Origin: an uncultured Sphingomonadaceae bacterium
GTDB taxonomy: Bacteria > Pseudomonadota > Alphaproteobacteria > Sphingomonadales > Sphingomonadaceae
Assembly: GCA_947495985.1 (NCBI GenBank)
Contig: CANMBD010000005.1
Location: forward strand, 183,748 to 247,747
Reading direction: 5' to 3'
Length of the DNA: 64,000 nucleotides
Both the position numbers and the translations under genes were made by a program. Of this stretch, positions 34,942 through 42,142 are shown piece by piece. Below the pieces are notes generated by a model. That model was not told the DNA's origin, did not search any database, and saw only the letters and a list, made by a program, of their open reading frames with translations. Every line of letters starts with the position of its first letter. Within the stretch, counting starts at the first letter, position 1.

Positions 34942-36210
34942 TTGCTTGATTTAGTGAGCCAGTTTCAGGGCTTGATCGGGATTGTCTTCATCCTGACCCT
35001 TGCCTGGGCATTGTCGGAAAATCGTGACGACAGGCCAAGCTGGCGCTGGATTGCCGGAGCCATTGCGGTTCAGTTCATCCTTGCTGTCTCAATTGTCCGT
35101 ATCCCGTTTATCTGGGATATTATAAGCCTTGCCAATCAAGGGGTGCAGGCGATTGAACAGGCGACGCTGGCGGGTTCAAGCTATATGTTTGGCTATGTTG
35201 GCGGTGCGGAATTGCCTTTTGTGCTCAAGGAAGGCGCAGCCCCGCCTTTGATCATTGCATTCCAGATATTGCCGCTTGTGATTGTTTTCTCGGCGCTAGC
35301 GGCCTTGCTATGGCATTGGCGGGTTTTGCAGATGATTGTCAGGGGTCTGTCCTGGGCCTTGCAAAAAACACTGGGCGTCAGCGGTGTTGTGGGCCTCAGC
35401 GGTGGCGCCAATATCTTCCTCGGCGTCGTGGAATCCCCGCTGGTGGTGCGCGCCTATTTTGAAAAGATGAGCCGGGCCGAGTTGTTCGCGATCATGGTGC
35501 TGGCCATGTCGACCATTTCCGGTGCGATACTGGTGCTCTATGCAACCACGCTGGAAAAGACGGTGCCCAATGCCGTCGGTCATATGATCTCCGCCTCTTT
35601 GATTTCCTTGCCCGCGGCAATCCTGCTCGCGCGGCTGATGGTGCCGGGACTGTCCGACACCAAAGTGAACCGCGAGGAACCGGGGCTGAAATATGAGGGC
35701 AGCTTTGATGCGATTATCAAGGGGACGATAGACGGTGTGCAGCTTTTCCTGGCTGTGATTGCGGTGATCATAGTAATCTTCGCCTTTGTGGCGCTGATTG
35801 ACCAGATATTGTCGGTTCTGCCTTTGATTGGCGGCGAGGCTTTAACGCTCAAACGCATATTCGGGTGGATATTCGCGCCGTTAATGTGGATGATCGGGGT
35901 TCCGTGGGAGGAGGCCGCAGCGGCGGGATCGTTGATGGGGACCAAAGCCATCCTCAATGAATATGTCGCCTATCTGGAGCTAGCGGCGCTACCCATCGAT
36001 ACATTCAGCGCGAAGGGGCAATTGATCGTCACCTATGCGCTATGCGGTGTGGCAAATCTTGCCAGCGTCGGCCTGATCATCTCGACCATAGGTACGCTGT
36101 GCCCGCAGCGCCGCGGCGAAGTCGCGGGACTGGGTATGAAAAGCTGGTTCGCCGGCAATTGTGCGGCCGCGATGACCGGCGCGGTAATCGGTATTATCAC
36201 ATGGAGTTGA
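34942..36210 (+). CDS. Concentrative nucleoside transporter (NupC/CNT family)
   Basis: A 422-residue inner-membrane protein with about 8-10 hydrophobic segments. The central signature GGANIFLGVVESPLVV, followed by AMSTISGAILVLYA, is that of CNT nucleoside:cation symporters, in which the Glu of the (Q/V)xE(A/S)P motif contacts the ribose. It probably imports nucleosides. The start is taken as TTG 34942; a GTG twelve bases on is also possible. No clear Shine-Dalgarno sequence is seen, but a long hairpin lies just upstream. The next gene begins 13 bp after its stop. Confidence 0.9.
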   Translation: MLDLVSQFQGLIGIVFILTLAWALSENRDDRPSWRWIAGAIAVQFILAVSIVRIPFIWDIISLANQGVQAIEQATLAGSSYMFGYVGGAELPFVLKEGAAPPLIIAFQILPLVIVFSALAALLWHWRVLQMIVRGLSWALQKTLGVSGVVGLSGGANIFLGVVESPLVVRAYFEKMSRAELFAIMVLAMSTISGAILVLYATTLEKTVPNAVGHMISASLISLPAAILLARLMVPGLSDTKVNREEPGLKYEGSFDAIIKGTIDGVQLFLAVIAVIIVIFAFVALIDQILSVLPLIGGEALTLKRIFGWIFAPLMWMIGVPWEEAAAAGSLMGTKAILNEYVAYLELAALPIDTFSAKGQLIVTYALCGVANLASVGLIISTIGTLCPQRRGEVAGLGMKSWFAGNCAAAMTGAVIGIITWS

Positions 36211-36222
36211 GGGCTTTTCGCG

Positions 36223-36828
36223 ATGTTTGACGCCAAGATCCGGCCACTGATCGATCCGCCGCTCAACGCGGCTGGTCGCGGTTTGGCGCGGATCGGTTTC
36301 ACTGCAAACGGTGTTACGTTGCTCGGCTTGGGGTTTGGCTTGGGAGCCGCCTATGCCATCACGATACAACACTTTGGCTGGGCGCTCGCACTGGTCGTAA
36401 TCAGCCGGATGTTGGACGGTCTTGATGGCGCTGTTGCAAGAGCAACGGAGAAGACAGCCTTTGGCGGCTATCTCGATATCGTCTGCGATTTCATCTTTTA
36501 TGTTTCGATCCCGCTGGCGTTCGGGATCGCAGATCCTGCCAATTTGCTACCTGCATTGGCATTGGTCGCCGCGTTTACAATTACCGGGATCAGTTTCCTA
36601 GCCTTTGCCGTCACCGCCGCTGAGCAGGGGGCCGAAACCAGCGCCCATGGTGAGAAGAGCTTTTTCTACAGCACCGGCGTTGCCGAAGGTGGCGAGACGA
36701 TCGCCTTCTTCCTGATCATGTGTCTGTTGCCGATGCATTTTTCCATGCTGGCCTATGTTTTTGCTGGATTATGCGTGGTGACGGTGCTCCAGCGCACGGT
36801 GCTGGCATGGCTTAGCTTTCGCAGCTGA
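36223..36828 (+). CDS. CDP-alcohol phosphatidyltransferase family protein
   Basis: A 201-residue membrane protein. The diagnostic motif DGxxARx8Gx3Dx3D is complete: DGAVARATEK, then GGYLDIVCD. Such enzymes transfer a phosphatidyl or related group from a CDP-alcohol to an acceptor in the inner membrane. About six hydrophobic segments surround the motif. It is in an operon with the nucleoside transporter, which is unusual; the acceptor cannot be told. It ends 2 bp from the convergent oxidoreductase. Confidence 0.88.
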   Translation: MFDAKIRPLIDPPLNAAGRGLARIGFTANGVTLLGLGFGLGAAYAITIQHFGWALALVVISRMLDGLDGAVARATEKTAFGGYLDIVCDFIFYVSIPLAFGIADPANLLPALALVAAFTITGISFLAFAVTAAEQGAETSAHGEKSFFYSTGVAEGGETIAFFLIMCLLPMHFSMLAYVFAGLCVVTVLQRTVLAWLSFRS

Positions 36829-36830
36829 GC

Positions 36831-38984
36831 TTAGCTGCGCGCCCAGTTGAAATAGCGTTCCAGCCATTTCAGGGCCCATTCCGGCTTGTGCTTCTTGCGC
36901 CATTCGCCGGCAGCAAATTTGTTGGCTTCCGCCATGGTCGGATAGGTGTGGATGGTGCCGAGAATCTTGCCGAGACCGAGGCCATGTTTCATCGCCAGCA
37001 CATATTCGGTGAGCAGTTCACCGGCATTTTGTCCGACAATGGTCACGCCCAAAATCCGATCCTTACCCTGCGGTGTCAGCACTTTGACAAAGCCCTCTGT
37101 CGCGCTTTCGGCAATGGCGCGGTCTAGATCATCAAGACCATATTTGGTGACCTCATATTCGATGCCCTCTTTTTCAGCCTCTTGCTCATTGAGGCCAACA
37201 TGCGCGATTTCGGGATCGAGGAATGTCGTCCACGGTAGAAATTCATAGCTTGGCTTGAACTTCTTATACCGCCCGAACAGTGCATTTACCGTAGCGAACC
37301 ATGCCTGATGAGAGGCATTATGGGTCAGTTGATAGGGGCCGGCAACATCGCCTGCGGCGTAGATATGCGGGAAAGTCGCCTGAAGATGATCATTGGTGAC
37401 CAGCGTCCGGTCGGTTTCAACGCCAAGCTCTTCAAGACCGAATCCTTCGAGCCGCGCCGCACGGCCGACGGCGATCAGCAAATCGTCAAAGGGCAGGGCC
37501 TGTTCGCCGCTGTCATTCTCGACAATGATCATTTTGGTACCGTTCTGCATCTCGGTGCGCAGAGCCTTGTGATTGCAGAACAACGTAACACCGGAATCGG
37601 TCAGGGCCTTGGCTGCGATCTCGGAAACATCCTCATCCTCAATACCCATAACCCGGTCTGCCATTTCGATCAGTGTGACATTGCTGCCGAGGCGCGCAAA
37701 GGACTGCGACAGTTCACAACCAATCGGGCCGCCGCCCAGCACCACCATTTTTTCCGGTACGGTATCGCGCTTGGCCATTTCTTCCCACAGCGTATCGCTG
37801 GTCAGATAGCCGGTATATTGCAGGCCGGGCAGGGGCGGAACGAACGGCCGTGCACCAGTCGCGAGCACAATCGCCTTGCCGGTCAGCGTTTGGGTTCCGC
37901 CGTCATTGCGTTCAATCTCGACGGTCCACGGATCGGTTAACCGAGCATAGCCTTGCACCACATCCACGCCGAGGCCTTCAAACCGCTCGACACTGTCATG
38001 GGGTTCGATGGTTTTGATGATATCTTCGACCCGGGTGATCACATTTTTAAAATTGATGGTCGGCTTGGTAGCGGTCAGGCCATAGCGATCGGCATGCTGC
38101 ATCTGATGGGCAATTTTGGCGCTCTTGATGAGCGCTTTCGATGGGACACAGCCATAGTTAAGGCAGTCACCACCCATTTTACCGGACTCGATGAGAGTGA
38201 CTTTGGCATTGATCGTTGCAGCGATCAGTGAAGATACGAGTCCGCCGGAACCCGCACCAATGACGATGAGGTTACGGTCGAATTTCTTCGGTCTGTTCCA
38301 GCCTTTGTAGATTTTCCGGTTGTTGATAAAGCCGATAATGCCTTTGGCGATCCAGGGGAATATCGCCAGCAGGACAAAGGAGCCGATGACCGAGAGGGAG
38401 AAGACCCCGCCAACCGAGTCGACTTGCGACAGCTGCGTACCCGCGTTCACATAGACGATCGTGCCAGCAAGCATGCCAATCTGGCTGGCGATAAAATATT
38501 TCCACACCCGCATTTTGGTAAGACCCATGAGCAGGTTGACGACAAAAAACGGAAAGGCCGGCACCAGCCTGATCGAGATCAGGTAAAAAACGCCATCACG
38601 CTTGATGCCTTCGTTGATATTTTTGAGCCGCTGGCCAAATTTACTCTCGACCCAGTCGCCGAGCAGATAGCGTGAGGTGAGGAAAGCAATGGTCGCACCG
38701 ATGGTAGATGCAAAGGACACCACGATTGTCCCAACGACAACACCAAACAATGCACCGGCCGCTAGTGTCATCACCGCGGCACCAGGAATCGAGAGGGCAG
38801 TGACCGCAACATAGATCAGGAAAAACACGCCGATGATGATCAGCGGGTTGGCTCTATATTGCGCATCAATCGCGTCCTGCTGTGCCTTCAGATTTTCAAG
38901 CGTGAGCTGCGAACCGAGATCATAGTGAAAAAATGCAAAAATCGCTGCGACGATAACGGCCAGGACCAGTAATTTTTTCCACAT
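36831..38984 (-). CDS. VTT-domain membrane protein fused to a flavin disulfide oxidoreductase
   Basis: A 717-residue fusion. Residues about 1-235 form a VTT/DedA-type membrane domain (several hydrophobic segments, SRYLLGDW, ISIRLVPAFPFFVVN). Residues about 250-717 form a class I pyridine-nucleotide disulfide reductase: VIGAGSGGLVSS for FAD, the redox pair in GGDCLNYGCVPSKAL, a second dinucleotide motif VVLGGGPIGCELSQSFARLG, AAGDVAG, and a lipoamide/mercuric-reductase-type dimer domain with HTYPTMAEA. Such fusions occur in sphingomonads and cyanobacteria; the electron acceptor is unknown. ATG 38984 follows AGGGGAAA. Confidence 0.9.
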   Translation of the reverse strand: MWKKLLVLAVIVAAIFAFFHYDLGSQLTLENLKAQQDAIDAQYRANPLIIIGVFFLIYVAVTALSIPGAAVMTLAAGALFGVVVGTIVVSFASTIGATIAFLTSRYLLGDWVESKFGQRLKNINEGIKRDGVFYLISIRLVPAFPFFVVNLLMGLTKMRVWKYFIASQIGMLAGTIVYVNAGTQLSQVDSVGGVFSLSVIGSFVLLAIFPWIAKGIIGFINNRKIYKGWNRPKKFDRNLIVIGAGSGGLVSSLIAATINAKVTLIESGKMGGDCLNYGCVPSKALIKSAKIAHQMQHADRYGLTATKPTINFKNVITRVEDIIKTIEPHDSVERFEGLGVDVVQGYARLTDPWTVEIERNDGGTQTLTGKAIVLATGARPFVPPLPGLQYTGYLTSDTLWEEMAKRDTVPEKMVVLGGGPIGCELSQSFARLGSNVTLIEMADRVMGIEDEDVSEIAAKALTDSGVTLFCNHKALRTEMQNGTKMIIVENDSGEQALPFDDLLIAVGRAARLEGFGLEELGVETDRTLVTNDHLQATFPHIYAAGDVAGPYQLTHNASHQAWFATVNALFGRYKKFKPSYEFLPWTTFLDPEIAHVGLNEQEAEKEGIEYEVTKYGLDDLDRAIAESATEGFVKVLTPQGKDRILGVTIVGQNAGELLTEYVLAMKHGLGLGKILGTIHTYPTMAEANKFAAGEWRKKHKPEWALKWLERYFNWARS

Positions 38985-39275
38985 GCGATTTTCCCCTAAC
39001 CTTTGAACAGGACGCTTTTCATAGTTCCCCTTGGTTCGTTCCAAGGCCTTAACCGGTTACAGGAACGTCGTCGATCTCGTTTTTTGTTATAAAAGCGTTG
39101 GAATTTCAGCAAAAAACAGAAAATTCTCCGTCAATTGCCAAATCGCAACAAGCGAAAAAGCGAATCGGCATAACAAGGGGATGTCGCATGAAGCGGCATA
39201 TAACAGGGCCTCTTTACCCCCTTCCTTGTTCGTTCAGGGAAAGATGAGATGCCTTAGACCCTAAGGAGAATACCG
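38985..39275. other. 291-bp divergent promoter region
   Basis: AT-rich upstream half of the region between the fusion oxidoreductase (minus) and the Asn-rich protein (plus). It contains a TTGTTATAAAAG stretch that could be a -10 area, and a strong AAGGAG ribosome site before the plus-strand gene. No clear palindrome was seen. Confidence 0.4.
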
Positions 39276-39782
39276 ATGAAAATGACTAAAGTATTGGCAG
39301 CATCAGCTGCTGTAGCTGCTTTGGCCGTTGGCGCACCTGCCATGGCTCAGCTGAATCAAAATAACGATGTCACCGACACCGACAATGGTGCAGTCGTTGT
39401 CAACGATCTGCTTGATGTATATCTGGCAGCAGATGCCAGCACGACAAATACGCTGGACGACATCAACAGCAATAACAACAACAACAACGACCTTGTTATC
39501 GCTACGCAAACGCTTACGGCATACAACACCAACTCTCAGATGGATGAACTCATCGATCTTGATGGTGAAGATGGCACACCGGCTCCAGTCGGCTATAACA
39601 GCGGCGACAACTATGTTCGCGGCAGTGCCTTCGCAGCTTTTGCGGGTATCCTGAACCAATCATGGAATACCGGCGTAAACAACAACAACCAGGCTGCAAC
39701 CAACATTGCGGCACAGGGCTCCATCAACTTCGGTGATGGCGCTGGTGAAGCAGCTGGCGGCGGTGCTGGCGGCGGCGATTAA
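39276..39782 (+). CDS. Asn-rich exported protein, candidate fibre (amyloid) subunit
   Basis: A 168-residue protein with a clean signal peptide (about residues 1-24, ending PAMAQ). The mature part is rich in Asn, Asp, Thr and Ala, with NSNNNNNND near residue 67, a second NTGVNNNNQAATNIAAQG near residue 135, and a Gly-rich tail (AAGGGAGGGD). There are no cysteines. Asn/Gln-rich low-complexity repeats with hydrophobic strands are features of bacterial functional amyloids such as FapB/FapC and CsgA. It leads the cluster containing the C39 peptidase and the outer-membrane pore, with a strong AAGGAG ribosome site, so it is probably abundant. No enzyme motif is present; the amyloid role is inference. 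Confidence 0.7.
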   Translation: MKMTKVLAASAAVAALAVGAPAMAQLNQNNDVTDTDNGAVVVNDLLDVYLAADASTTNTLDDINSNNNNNNDLVIATQTLTAYNTNSQMDELIDLDGEDGTPAPVGYNSGDNYVRGSAFAAFAGILNQSWNTGVNNNNQAATNIAAQGSINFGDGAGEAAGGGAGGGD

Positions 39783-39802
39783 TCGCCCAAGCGATGAAGG
39801 GC

Positions 39803-39831
39803 GGGCCGGTTTCAGCCGATGGAGCCGGCCC
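39803..39831 (+). promoter_or_regulatory. Intercistronic stem-loop
   Basis: GGGCCGG and CCGGCCC form a 7-bp GC stem in the 93 bp between the Asn-rich gene and the next gene. There is no T-run. It may lower read-through or protect the 3' end of the first message so that the first protein is made in excess. Confidence 0.5.
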
Positions 39832-39875
39832 CTCCATCCTCCAGACATCCGTATCCCCAATCGGGAGTAAAGACG

Positions 39876-40247
39876 ATGAAAAAGCATTTTTGGCTTCTTA
39901 TGACAGCCCCTCTGGCCATGACCGCCTCCCACGCGAGCGCTCAGGTAGCAGATCAGAATGCTGCGCCTCAGGCACCCGCGACTACCGAGCAGCAATCTGC
40001 GTCCCCGCTAATGTCGTTGGAAGAGCTCGACGAGCTCCGTGGCGGCACACAAGTAGCGATTAACGAACAGACCTTTAATTCGGATAATACCGGCAACACT
40101 ATCAATGGCGATTTTACCGCCGGCGATGTCAATCTGTCGGACAATTCACTGTCCAGCTTTAACGGTCTTGGTAATATTGTGATCAACACCGGCGCACAGT
40201 CGGCACTCCAGGCAGGCCTGGCGGTGACGATCAACATTACCGATTGA
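39876..40247 (+). CDS. Exported LRGG-motif protein, Fap-subunit-like
   Basis: A 123-residue protein with a signal peptide (about residues 1-22). A double-glycine motif follows (LEELDELRGG, Gly56-Gly57), then a 66-residue Asn/Thr/Ser-rich tail. The tail contains FNGLGNIVINTGAQSALQ, which recalls the short repeats of Pseudomonas Fap subunits (N-x-G-A-x-x-x-Q patterns). The motif resembles the leader end recognised by C39 peptidases, and such a peptidase is encoded 14 bp downstream. Cleavage after Gly57 would release the tail. ATG 39876 follows GGGAGTAAAG; an earlier in-frame ATG at 39819 would put the signal peptide internally. Confidence 0.75.
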   Translation: MKKHFWLLMTAPLAMTASHASAQVADQNAAPQAPATTEQQSASPLMSLEELDELRGGTQVAINEQTFNSDNTGNTINGDFTAGDVNLSDNSLSSFNGLGNIVINTGAQSALQAGLAVTINITD

Positions 40248-40261
40248 GTAAGGTATAGGCC

Positions 40262-41068
40262 ATGACCCCCTCTTCCCCCATCCCAAATGGCCTATCCCCC
40301 GCCTATCCGCCCTTTAGGAGCAGCTTGAAAAGCATCTTGAAGGGCGGACTGCTGGCTCTTGCCGGTACCTCCCTGTTTTGCAGTTCGATAGCCCAGGCCG
40401 AAGTCCGCTTGGGACGGGAATCTATCGGCGGAGACTATTATGTCGGTGTGATGACCTGGTGGGATATCCCGTTCCGTTCGGTCATTCGCCAGAAATATGA
40501 TTTCAGCTGCGGCTCCGCAGCGGTCGCGACGTTGCTCACATATCACTATGATCGCCCGACCAGTGAACGCACCCCGTTTAAGGCTATGTGGGACCTGGGC
40601 GATAAGGAAGCGATTAAAGAGGTCGGTTTTTCGATGCTCGACATGCGCCGGTATCTGCAATCTATCGGTTATCGTGCCGAAGGCTTCAAGCTGACAATGG
40701 ATCAGCTCGGCCAGGTAAAACGCCCGGTTATCGTGTTGCTCGATCTTGACGGTTTCAAGCATTTTGTTGTGGTCAAGGGGCAAACAAAAGACCAGGTGCT
40801 GGTCGGTGATTCCGTGCTGGGTATCAGCAAATATTCGACCGAGGATTTTACGAAATACTGGAACGGCGTCGCGCTGGCGATTGTTGACGGGCCGATAAAA
40901 AGCCTGCCCAAATATAATCTTGCCGGTGACTGGAACCGCTGGTCCACTGCACCAACCGACCAGGTTTCGGCAACAGCCACGATCGGCAATCTAACCAACC
41001 ACCTTCCCCCCCTGTACCAGATATCGCCAGAGCTATTGCTCGATGTGCGGGTTGGTACGATCAGATGA
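40262..41068 (+). CDS. Exported C39-family cysteine peptidase (FapD-like)
   Basis: A 268-residue protein with an N-terminal signal peptide after a short basic region (cleavage near SSIAQA, residue 46). The peptidase core carries the C39 active site: Gln77 for the oxyanion hole, Cys83 (DFSCGSAAV), His167 (FKHFVVV) and Asp183 (VGDSVLG). Unlike bacteriocin C39 exporters it has no ABC or membrane domain, so it works in the periplasm. Stand-alone periplasmic C39 peptidases are known from the Fap system (FapD). Its neighbours on both sides carry LRGG motifs and are the likely substrates. The next gene starts 11 bp on. Confidence 0.88.
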   Translation: MTPSSPIPNGLSPAYPPFRSSLKSILKGGLLALAGTSLFCSSIAQAEVRLGRESIGGDYYVGVMTWWDIPFRSVIRQKYDFSCGSAAVATLLTYHYDRPTSERTPFKAMWDLGDKEAIKEVGFSMLDMRRYLQSIGYRAEGFKLTMDQLGQVKRPVIVLLDLDGFKHFVVVKGQTKDQVLVGDSVLGISKYSTEDFTKYWNGVALAIVDGPIKSLPKYNLAGDWNRWSTAPTDQVSATATIGNLTNHLPPLYQISPELLLDVRVGTIR

Positions 41069-41078
41069 GAGACGAGTC

Positions 41079-41672
41079 ATGACCTATAGACAAAAAGTTT
41101 TCGCCACGGTCGCCTGCATCGCGTCTTCTACCGCGATGCTATTGCCCCAAACCGCCAACGCTGAACCCGCAGCGGCGGTTGGTCTGCCCGCACTTGTTCC
41201 TGACGAAGATCTGGACAAGTTGCGTGGCGGGTTTGTGGTCAACGGGTTGGGCGTCAATTTCGGAGCTGATATACGCACATACGTTAATGGTGAGTTGCTG
41301 TTGCAAACCGTGCTGACCATGAATGACGATGGTGCGCATACCTCCCAGACAGCTGCGGCCGGGCTAAGCCCGGTTGATGTCTCGACACTGGAAAATGGCG
41401 TATTGTCCAATGGCAATATACGTATGAAAGTCGGCGACACACCCGTTTATCTGCTCAACAACGGCCAGACCGCGATTGCGCATGAGACCGCCAATGGCGT
41501 TCAGAACATGCTGATCAATACCGCCAGCGGCTTTGAAGCCGTCCAGGAAGTGGACGCCACCTTGTCTCTATCGGGATATGAGAATTTCAATAGCGACCTG
41601 ATGATGGATCGGATCGGCAACGCACTGAATGATGTTGTGGGGCAAGCCGGAATCGGGGCTCTTGGAAACTAA
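41079..41672 (+). CDS. Exported LRGG-motif protein
   Basis: A 197-residue protein with a signal peptide (about residues 1-28, ending TANA) and a double-glycine motif (DEDLDKLRGG, Gly50-Gly51). The 146 residues after the motif are beta-like and rich in Asn, Thr, Gly and Leu (NGLGVNFGADI, NMLINTASGFEAVQ), without cysteines. The motif aligns with that of the protein at 39876, and the two flank the C39 peptidase. ATG 41079 follows GAGAGACGAG; an earlier frame start overlaps the peptidase gene. It is a probable peptidase substrate and a second candidate fibre or accessory protein. Confidence 0.75.
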   Translation: MTYRQKVFATVACIASSTAMLLPQTANAEPAAAVGLPALVPDEDLDKLRGGFVVNGLGVNFGADIRTYVNGELLLQTVLTMNDDGAHTSQTAAAGLSPVDVSTLENGVLSNGNIRMKVGDTPVYLLNNGQTAIAHETANGVQNMLINTASGFEAVQEVDATLSLSGYENFNSDLMMDRIGNALNDVVGQAGIGALGN

Positions 41673-41722
41673 GGCCAAACCGAGGAGGATTGACCGGTTG
41701 CCAATCCAGCCGGTCCAGACTG

Positions 41723-41765
41723 AAAGCACCATGAACCATAGAGGGGGTTTGTGGTGCTTTTTTTG
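41723..41765 (+). terminator. Rho-independent terminator of the C39 cluster
   Basis: AAAGCACCA and TGGTGCTTT form a 9-bp stem around 20 bases and are followed by T residues. It ends the transcript that runs from 39276 or 39876 to 41672. Confidence 0.85.
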
Positions 41766-42031
41766 ATGACCGCCCTTTTGATCGACCAATATCTTCCGCA
41801 TCAATAGTTATTCGGATTGATCGGAAAAAGTCGGTACTTGGTATCGATATGCCTCTGGAGGCCCTCCGCCATTTGAGCGAAATTGACAGCTGCAATCCTA
41901 AGCCCCTCCGCCGTGTTTATCCAACGAAAGAGCCGGATGGATTTCCAACGAGACTTTCCTACATCGCCAAGTCCGGGTAACTTCCACTCGGTTCTTTCTC
42001 AACTTTATATAAGCGGCCTATAAAAGGGTGT

Positions 42032-42061
42032 GTGATCTGTGTGAACTTTGGCACAGATCAC
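42032..42061 (-). terminator. 10-bp inverted repeat, possible terminator of the outer-membrane gene
   Basis: GTGATCTGTG and CACAGATCAC are perfect arms around 10 bases. Read on the minus strand it lies about 80 bp after the stop at 42143 and is followed a few bases later by a short T-run (CCCTTTTAT). A protein-binding site is the alternative. Confidence 0.45.
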
Positions 42062-42142
42062 TCGGTCAGACAGGCCAAAGGAGCTTGCAAACATTGTAAA
42101 CTTCGCCGGCAGCTCCGCTGGTACCCTCAAACCCTGGATGGT

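Larger units (their letters stand above)
41673..42142. other. 470-bp convergent intergenic region
   Basis: It lies between the plus-strand LRGG gene and the end of the minus-strand outer-membrane gene. It contains a good plus-strand terminator (41723-41765) and a 10-bp inverted repeat (42032-42061). No convincing gene is seen; short open frames here lack ribosome sites and family features. Confidence 0.6.

Noticed and set aside
40262..41672. A bacteriocin (microcin-type) cluster based on C39 peptidase and double-glycine leaders
   Set aside because: The peptidase has no ABC transporter or membrane domain, the GG proteins have Sec signals, there is no immunity gene, and the barrel plus Asn-rich proteins fit a fibre system better.
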